Assembly (NCBI GenBank): GCA_013350335.1
Contig: CM023541.1
Coordinates: 36,200,739-36,264,738, forward strand
DNA length: 64,000 bases
Origin: Chimonanthus salicifolius
Taxonomy: Eukaryota > Streptophyta > Magnoliopsida > Laurales > Calycanthaceae
Direction of reading: 5' to 3'
The translations under genes were made by a program, and so were the position numbers. Under the pieces are notes generated by a model, which was given only the letters and a program-made list of their open reading frames with translations, did not search any database and was not told the origin of the DNA. Below are positions 58,801-64,000 of this stretch, piece by piece (positions within the stretch are counted from its first letter, which is position 1; each line of letters opens with the position of its first letter).

Positions 58801-59830
58801 TTTGTCCTCTAAAGTGAAGTGTGTGTTTGGGTGTGTATGTTTATTTTGTACTAAATTAAGGCCTAGAGTTGAGCTATCCTTTTTATCGCAACTTCCTATG
58901 CCTTGATAGTGTCTAATGAGCAATAAGCATCACATTCCACACTTTCTAGATAAAAATTAAGAGCGAAAATTTGATCAAAGTTCCAAGCAAGAGGAAATGA
59001 TCTTAGTGTGTAGCTTAAGATTTTCTTGTATCAAGTAACATTGGTTAAAGAGAAATGATCAGGTGCAGGAGACTTAACTATGATAAAGTCAAGTCCTGCA
59101 TCTTCACCATTCATTAGTGAAGTTTGAATTTAAAAAATATAGCATTTTTTTCAAGTAGATAGTTAAGATGCAGAACCTGACTTTATTATGATCAAGTTTC
59201 CTACACTCGATCATTTCTCTTGATGAAAACACCTCTAAATCTTTATTTGTTACTAGTTTACAAGGAAGTAATTTACAGTTGAATGCAGTGGTCCTGTACT
59301 TGAGCATTTCTCTTGATTAAAATACCTTTAAGTCTTTATTCATTACTTGAGCTGTTGTATGAGCATATAACATTGGAAGGGGTGTCATTCTAAGGTGGAT
59401 GACCTCAGCCTTGCTATGTAATGGTTGGTCAAAGTGATAATCATAACCAGTTTACAAAGAAATAATTAACAGTTGAATGCCATCATAGTGAAAAGTCAGC
59501 AGTTCTAACTTTGGAAGCCTTCCAATCTTCAAACCACTAATTGAAAATTGCTTCTGCTCAATATTGATTAAACTTGTTGAAACAAAGGAGAGTATTCACT
59601 TCCTAAGCTGAAAAAGGCTTTTGTTTACTCATAGTTGATAATTTCTATATCAGGTTTTACGGTTGCACCTCGACCCCTCAGATTCAGATAAAGCTGCAGC
59701 AAGGTCATCGCCAGATCTTTCTACCGTCGAAACAAGTAGGTGGAGTTCTCTCCATTCTGGGATTTTGGTGGGTGCAGTTGCTATCACAAGTGTTGGTGTG
59801 CTGCTTTATTTGAAGCGATGCAAGTCGTGA
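37831..59830 (+). CDS. CBSCBSPB: CBS domain and PB1 domain protein (CBSCBSPB family)
   Basis: Fourteen GT-AG exons: 37831-37982, 38057-38225, 38315-38447, 46094-46264, 47076-47154, 47276-47389, 47523-47589, 48282-48387, 48488-48546, 52434-52543, 52634-52761, 52889-52971, 53068-53157, 59654-59830. They join without a stop into 545 residues, normal for the family. After a Ser/Pro/Arg-rich N-terminus come four CBS motifs, roughly 64-107, 121-175, 230-290 and 296-346 (for example VMTVNPE...[10 protein letters not shown]). Next is a PB1 domain, about 412-497, with its acidic loop [19 protein letters not shown]-terminal hydrophobic segment (about 522-540) before LKRCKS suggests a tail anchor. CBS pairs usually bind adenosine nucleotides and PB1 domains pair proteins; the cellular role of this plant family is not well defined. 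Introns 3, 9 and 13 are 7.6, 3.9 and 6.5 kb. Confidence 0.93.
38448..40135. other. Intron 3 of the CBS-PB1 gene, first part
   Basis: AT-rich intronic DNA with no recognised element. Short open frames have no family resemblance. Confidence 0.6.
40136..42201 (-). mobile_element. Non-coding Copia-like LTR element in intron 3
   Basis: Two LTRs, 40136-40343 (208 bp) and 41978-42201 (224 bp), share most of their sequence, start TGTTAGAAAAT and end TTAACA. On the minus strand a strong polypurine tract (GAGTTTGAGGGGGG) abuts the LTR ending at 40343, fixing the orientation. The 1.6-kb interior has no Gag, integrase or reverse transcriptase motif. Its primer-binding site is weak. Flanks GCGTG and GTGTG match at 4 of 5 positions. 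It lies antisense to the host gene. Confidence 0.8.
42274..42700 (-). pseudogene. 5'-truncated LINE fragment with RNase H remnant
   Basis: The minus strand from about 42672 reads a plant LINE-type RNase H segment including [17 protein letters not shown] and [15 protein letters not shown] (the GDS motif carries a catalytic Asp). It runs down to a poly-A tail, seen as T9 at 42274-42282. The N-terminal catalytic segment is missing, so it is a dead fragment. Confidence 0.65.
42701..44052. other. Intron 3, middle part
   Basis: Contains an AT dinucleotide run near 42808-42829. No gene or recognisable element was found. Confidence 0.5.
44053..44263 (+). repeat. SINE in intron 3
   Basis: The head ACTGGGTATCCCAACTG, TTTGCCTCCC resembles the 19481 SINE. 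AGCAGGTTCAATCCTTGG supplies the B box. A longer body follows, ending in an A16 tail (44248-44263). Same strand as the host gene. Confidence 0.65.
44264..46093. other. Intron 3, last part
   Basis: Includes a G-rich degenerate minisatellite at about 45050-45240 built on CTGGGA(C/T)GG-like words, and a repeat-like segment around 45400-45600. The pyrimidine-rich run before 46093 is the splice acceptor tract. Confidence 0.5.
46825..46848. repeat. CT dinucleotide microsatellite in intron 4
   Basis: An uninterrupted TC/CT run of about 24 bp. Confidence 0.9.
47590..48281. other. Intron 7 of the CBS-PB1 gene
   Basis: Intronic DNA without a recognised element. Confidence 0.6.
48981..49090. repeat. 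55-bp tandem duplication in intron 9
   Basis: The unit starting GGTAGGAAATGAAACTGATG occurs twice in direct succession (48981-49035 and 49036-49090), nearly identical. It looks like a recent local duplication. Confidence 0.85.
49560..50580 (+). pseudogene. Heavily decayed LINE reverse transcriptase
   Basis: In shifting frames the sequence keeps familiar non-LTR fragments: YEAYT, then a [24 protein letters not shown] linker (49680-49740). Later come DQLGF(M), [12 protein letters not shown] (50280-50370) and [11 protein letters not shown] (about 50380-50412), the segment around the first catalytic Asp of reverse transcriptase. Many stops and indels are present. Its ends were not located. Confidence 0.6.
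50969..51740 (+). mobile_element. 5'-truncated LINE insertion with 19-bp TSD in intron 9
   Basis: A perfect 19-bp duplication AACTTAATTGACATCTTGA flanks the insert (50950-50968 and 51741-51759), and an A-run ends it. Its 3' third is an intact RNase H domain. The perfect duplication and open frame suggest a fairly recent insertion. It lies sense to the host gene. Confidence 0.92.
51207..51644 (+). CDS. Plant LINE RNase H domain (partial element protein)
   Basis: An uninterrupted 145-codon frame is the C-terminal RNase H-like domain (RVT_3 type) of an L1-type plant LINE polyprotein. The four catalytic acidic positions are recognisable: [19 protein letters not shown] and SEADELA. The start used is simply the first Met in frame; the natural protein extends upstream, where [16 protein letters not shown] zinc-knuckle linker sequence appears in another frame. 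The upstream reverse transcriptase is missing because of truncation, so it is a relic, probably not expressed as such. Confidence 0.75.
   Translation: MAWSPPATGFLKLNFDGSCVQEAGLAGYGGIIRNRFGDSVLSFAGPLHNGFVLDVELYALWRGVLALVELGTIGSILEGDSKIVVSWAAGSFFPWCYLDKMDRIPHSMVSYGYSMSWVPQSANSEADELACQGVSLSSEIVNTFM
52050..52237 (+). repeat. tRNA-derived SINE with TSD in intron 9
   Basis: The A box TAGCTCAACTGATAG and B box AAGTTCGAGTCCCG are well kept. A 14-bp duplication CACTTGTTATTTGA flanks the element (52036-52049 and 52238-52251). The 3' end is a short ACTCACACACA run rather than poly-A. Confidence 0.88.
53158..54559. other. Intron 13, first part
   Basis: No gene or recognisable element. The 5' part of the LINE that follows may begin slightly before 54560. 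Confidence 0.5.
54560..57669 (+). pseudogene. Near-full-length decayed L1-type LINE in intron 13
   Basis: In several frames, in the right order: an endonuclease remnant ([10 protein letters not shown] at about 54660, [12 protein letters not shown] at 54830, RPISDHWPL at 54905), then reverse transcriptase ([13 protein letters not shown] at 55320, [19 protein letters not shown] at 55520, the FVDD active-site segment in [12 protein letters not shown] at 56020). Then come zinc-knuckle/linker segments ([36 protein letters not shown], at 57040-57210) and a poly-A tail at 57657-57669. Stops and frameshifts disable all parts. ORF1 was not recognised. It is sense to the host gene. Confidence 0.82.
58011..58230. 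repeat. Tandem duplication of about 110 bp in intron 13
   Basis: Two successive units (58011-58123 and 58124-58230) start GAGATAT.AAAT and share TCTTGGTTTTGCAA, CCATATTATTT, ACTTTTATCTTT and AATTTTAAGCTAGTTT. Divergence is moderate, so this is older than the 55-bp duplication in intron 9. Confidence 0.8.
59049..59221. repeat. Imperfect inverted repeat (hairpin) in intron 13
   Basis: Arm 1 (59049-59103) starts AGAGAAATGATC and ends GTCCTGCATCTT. Arm 2 (59165-59221) is its imperfect complement, from AAGATGCAGAACCTGAC to GATCATTTCTCTT. The loop is about 60 bp. It may be a small MITE or a hairpin-RNA source. Confidence 0.7.
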
Positions 59831-60400
59831 TTTTCTCAAATCAAATAAAATTGGTCAATTTTCAACTCCTAGTTACAGCATCTACATAGAGCTGGGAATG
59901 TAACAATGTCTAATATCAGACTGTCTTCAAATTGCTTTTGAAGAATCTGGGACAAGTTACATCCCATGTCTTGTCAAACTGCAAGGTGGAACCATCATAC
60001 ATGACACAGGGAAAAGTATAACCAGTGGGCAGCAGAAGGGCTGAGAGCATGAAAATGATTTCTGGAAGATGTATTATGTTACATACCGATGGTATAGATA
60101 TTTATATCTGAGAATTTCACATACATGTAAGGGGAAAAAGACGCTATAGCTATTTTCTCAAATGCTTGTATCTTTGCTGCAAGTTCCAGCCTGCAGCCAT
60201 GGCTGCCATTTGTGGTAATATGTGGGTTTCTCCCAGATGTGGCTTCATTTGCTTTAGAGTTTTTGAAGTAAACTGAGCTCAAACCAATTTGTTATGGCTC
60301 AGTCGAAATGGGTCAAAACCATGACATCAACTTAGTTTTTTTTTTTTTTTTTAAAAAAAAACGAACCTGAAGTACTAAATAAATAATAAATGTACCTATA
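59831..60400 (+). terminator. 3' untranslated region of the CBS-PB1 gene
   Basis: It follows the stop codon at 59828-59830. AATAAA occurs at about 59846 and again near 60378-60388, either of which could direct polyadenylation. The end is not fixed by the sequence. Confidence 0.4.
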
Positions 60401-60634
60401 TAAGCACCATTTTGGTATAATTGGAACAGGTTTTGGTTGTGCCAGTCAGTTTTGTTCTTGGACTGATTTAGGTTCCAAGTACACTAATTGGATCAGGGTA
60501 ATGAATATGCCAATTTTCTTGACTTGTTGGAGAGTATTGGCCCGGCTGGAACTAACCCTTATATCAGCTCGCAGTAGAAAATGATAATAGAAGGAAATGC
60601 GAGTTGCTGATAGCGGGAAAAAAAAAAAAAAATA

Positions 60635-60823
60635 CTCTCTGTCCTATTTTAGTTGTCTCATTTGAAAGATTTGTAATTTTTAAAGAATTCTATATATAAG
60701 GCTAGCACTCTACGTGATATCGTCTATTTTCAAAATATTTTATACTACTCTAATATAAATGAGACAATTATTTTAAGACAATTTTAAAATTTATATAAGA
60801 CAACTAATTTGGGATAGAGAGAG
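60635..60823. mobile_element. Stowaway-like MITE (Tc1/mariner type, 189 bp)
   Basis: The ends CTCTCTGTCCTATTTTAGTT and AACTAATTTGGGATAGAGAG are inverted and resemble the Stowaway consensus CTCCCTCYGTCCCA. They are flanked by TA on both sides (60633-60634 and 60824-60825). It has no coding capacity. Confidence 0.88.
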
Positions 60824-60825
60824 TA

Positions 60826-62384
60826 TATATTTACATTTTGAGTATATTTTAAAAGATATCGAACAATTTTAATAGTATTAATTTGTATTTTAACGGATTT
60901 GTAGATTTTAGTTGCAAAAGCCCCATAATGTTGGTTGGAGAGGAAAAACCATGTCTGTAATTATATTTTTTAATTCGGCATCAATTTGACTTTTAAAGCT
61001 TATTGAAATAATCTTATGATTTATAGTTAGATAAATGCGAAATTTTGAGAATTTTAAAAGTATGACTTCTTTTATTCAATCAAGATAAAATTTTGTAAGT
61101 ATAATGGTTGAGGCTTTTCAAACTAACTTATCCATGTGAGCTTAAGTGTGACCATTGGGCTCTTTGTACTAATTTTGGTACGTGCTAATTTCTAGGTGAT
61201 CAAATGAGGTGGTGATGAATCAATTGAATAGGTCTTTTGTTCAATTTGTAGCTTATCAAAACTTATCCTGATTGGTTCAATCAAATTACATTTTTAAGCT
61301 CTTCAAAATTAATTAGTTTAAATTATTACCTTTTAATTTGTTTACTTTATGGCTTTTTTAAAATACAGTTTAATTAATTCAATCAAGATGACTTTTAGTG
61401 GCCACATAGTCAAAGAAAGATCTTTCTAACCAATCTATCACCATCTGTAGGATATTCTGATACATTAGTATGCGTGTGATCATTCCACACATGCCACATC
61501 TTTTCATACTATAATCTTAAAAATAGAAAAATTGTTGAAATGCTTTTAATCGAAGAGCAAATTGTTTGAACCTTTTTCAAATGAACAAAGGTTGAAGGAA
61601 TCTTGTCCATCATATTGTTCAAACTATGTCTAATAATATCAGCCTTTAGTTTTAGTATCAAAAATTAATTTGGATTAATAATTTATCTTTTTCATATACC
61701 CCTACTCAATGGGAATTCTTGTATAAGAGAAATTTCTACAAAATTTACTTCTCATCCAAACACAGCCTAAGGTTGAGATTTGTTTGTCTCTATAAAAGTT
61801 TTGTCGTAGGGAGAGATAAAGTCGAGATTCATTTGCCTCTTCCTTTTCATTACCAAACGGAAGAAAACATGGTTTCCTCCATCCAAATGCAGCCTAAGGT
61901 CTATTTGGTTGATCTTTCAAGATGAAATAAGAATAATTATTATTTAGAGTAGAAACAATACCTCTATTAAGAAGACTAAATTGTATAAAAAAACAAGAAC
62001 TAAATCATTTTAAAACAACTTTTAAGAATAATTCTTTTTACCAAAAATACTTTTTTCAAAATCATTCATATTCTGAATAATTCTTTATCATTTTAGATAA
62101 TGAATAGAACCTAAGTTTATGGAAATACGATTGATGGCAGAATTAATACATGCAGATAGAAAGAGGATGAAGCACTAGAGTCTCCAGATACTCAGAGTAC
62201 ATCTTAGACCCACATGCCTGTTAACTTGAAGACTTAGGTATGATGAAAGCTAAATTAAATATACTACAATGTTTTTTTTTTTTTAAAAAAATTCATTATC
62301 TACAATTGAGGTGGAGCCAAGTATAGAAGTGTTATACATAATTATCTTTAAAGAGAATAGTGAAAAACACTATATGTACAGAGC
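60826..62384. other. AT-rich intergenic DNA, no gene seen
   Basis: The phrase CCAAA(C/T)(A/G)CAGCCTAAGGT occurs near 61755 and 61880, so a small diverged repeat may be present. Otherwise nothing was recognised. Confidence 0.45.
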
Positions 62385-62740
62385 TCTCCGGTCAATATGA
62401 ATACAATAAGGAGTCTCCATCACTCCATCCACCCAAAAGGTATTACGATCAGAACAGTTCCATTGCTTGGGATTGTCGACAGCATTGCTAGGCAGCTGAG
62501 AATTTATTATGATAACACCGCAGCAGTTTTCTTCTCAAAGAACGACAAGTACTCCAATGGATCGAAACACATGTAACTGAAGTACTTCGTCGTAAAAGAA
62601 GAAGTTCAGAAACAAACAGTGTCTATTTAGCATATCAGCACTCAGCTCATGATAGCAGATCCGTTAACAAAAGGGTTACCTATTAAGACCTTTAAAGAAC
62701 ATGCCAATAGAATGGGTCTTGAACGTAACTCATCTTGATG
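62385..62740 (+). pseudogene. Copia RNase H C-terminal remnant
   Basis: The frame reads the end of a Ty1/Copia polyprotein: LRIYYDNTAAVFFSKNDKYS, then SKHM, LKYFVVKEEVQKQ, and IADPLTKGLPIKTFKEH followed by RMGLE. Two in-frame stops (near 62572 and 62626) replace codons that are normally sense. Only the last part of RNase H is left. A long non-coding stretch follows up to an LTR. Confidence 0.85.
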
Positions 62741-63149
62741 TTATTGATGTATTTTTGGATTGCCTTATGTATTTATGTGATATTTGACACTTGAGTACTC
62801 TTGATAGTGTTTCTGATATTTTATTTTTGTTTAATCTTATTTTATTTGTATACATTATGTGTGATTATTTATCACTAACAGGAATAGTCTTTGTATTAAG
62901 ACACTTATGTGGACCATTATGAAATTTCTCACTTAAGGGTTATACTAAGTGGGTCACTTATGTTGTAGTGGTGGAAGGGACCATATCGGATAAAATGATG
63001 TACAACCGCCATTGCTCGCTTTTGTGGGTTATTTAGTATTAACATTATGATGATAACCGTATTATGATTATTTGAATGTAAATAATGCGCGCGCCTTATG
63101 TTTACCTTAGTTTTAAATTCAATGATGATGATGTGGACCAAGTGGGAGA

Positions 63150-63430
63150 ATGTAAGATTAAGTCTCTTCTTGATGTGGCCCACGTTCATTTAGAATTTGA
63201 AACTCAAGGGTCACATTTATATCTCTTGCATGTAACGGTTGAGAGACATAATTGGGTCAGTTACCCACTTTGATGGAGTGTGGGTTTAAGGCTTTGAAAC
63301 TGTCATTTGGGTCCTCCTTCTTACTTAGTACATCTCTCTCTCTATCTATCCATTACCTTATGCAAAACTGAGAGAGATTAAGGAAAAGAAAAGAAGAGAA
63401 ATCCAGAGGCTTTTGGAACCTTGTGTTGTT
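63150..63430 (+). mobile_element. Copia 3' LTR, apparently cut short
   Basis: A typical polypurine tract AAGTGGGAGAA (63138-63149) directly precedes TGTAAGATTAAGTCTC, the expected LTR start for this Copia type. No TG...CA end is found before the next LTR begins at 63431, so it was probably interrupted there. Confidence 0.6.
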
Positions 63431-64000
63431 TGTAATACCCTGCCACAGATTAGGCGTGTTTTAGCTTAATAATTTTGTTTAACTGGTTAATCTCGAAGAT
63501 TTTGGTTAGGGTTTTAAGGAAAGCCCAGGCGTAGCCTAATCCGAGCTCAAAAGCTTAGTGATCCAGCTCGTCCAACTGGAGGGGCATTTTGGTAATTTAC
63601 CGCTTATTATTATTTTTTTATAAGTTATGTTATTATGTGATTATTATTGGTTGATAATGTTGTCCTTAATCAAGGAATTGTATTTCTGATTTTAAAATAA
63701 TTTTATTTTCAGAAAATGGTATTTAAAACCGCCCATCAAAACCCCGAAAGGGAGAAATAGTTATTTTAAATGAATTTCGAAGTGAGATAAATTTTGAAAC
63801 AAGTATTTTATGTTAGACCATTTTAAGTATGGTCTAGTTATTCCTTTGCACCCCAAAATCAGGTTTCTAAATTGTTTTACTAAACATTTGTTTAATTAAG
63901 TAAATAGTGTTAAATTGTGGTTTTTATTTAAATAAATGATTTTTAGATAGTTTTAAATCTCAAAATTTTTATGATAGCTAAATTTTTTTAAGCCCAACCT
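63431..64000 (+). mobile_element. Gypsy-like LTR start, running off the window
   Basis: It begins TGTAATACCCTGCCACAG, the same style of terminus as LTR D and the TRIMs. It includes GAGGGGCATTTTGGTAATTT, which resembles GAGGGCAATTTGGTAATTTT in LTR D (24808-24827). The right end lies beyond the window. Confidence 0.5.

Overview
This is a 64-kb piece of a flowering-plant nuclear genome. The signs are split genes with GT-AG introns, a plastid-targeted photosystem II protein, long AT-rich stretches, and plant-type LTR, LINE, SINE, hAT and Stowaway-like elements. The species cannot be named from the sequence. Dense, nested transposons and multi-kilobase introns point to a fairly large, repeat-rich genome.

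Only two host genes are well supported, and both look intact. PSBS (minus strand, 9656-12082, four exons, 274 residues) encodes the 22-kDa photosystem II protein that senses lumen acidity for non-photochemical quenching; both pH-sensing glutamates are present. The second (plus strand, 37831-59830, 14 exons, 545 residues) encodes a four-CBS, PB1-domain protein with a C-terminal membrane anchor (CBSCBSPB family). About 18 kb of its 22 kb lies in three introns filled with transposon debris. The two genes are unrelated in pathway and appear to be independent neighbours.

Layout. 1-9000: repeats, including two copies of a duplicated LTR locus each carrying the same hAT-type MITE, a minus-strand miniature retrotransposon (TRIM) and a small solo LTR. 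9-12.1 kb: PSBS. 12.1-21 kb: AT-rich intergenic DNA with a 1-kb foldback element, a third MITE, SINEs and a complete 577-bp TRIM. 21.0-36.0 kb: one nested complex. A solo LTR (ATATG duplication) contains a TRIM, whose 3' LTR contains a hAT transposon (8-bp duplication GTGATACC), whose pseudogene contains another 3.7-kb solo LTR (duplication TGAAG). A separate gag-protease-only Gypsy-like element sits in the outermost LTR. 36-37.8 kb: upstream region of the CBS-PB1 gene. 37.8-59.8 kb: that gene, with a non-coding Copia-like element, three LINE remnants, two SINEs and local duplications in its introns. 60-64 kb: 3' UTR, a Stowaway-like MITE, a decayed Copia end and the start of another LTR.

The strongest result is the insertion order, read from matching target-site duplications and from reading-frame continuity across one junction. 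No previously undescribed gene system is evident. Element boundaries were worked out by eye, and similarity levels are estimates.
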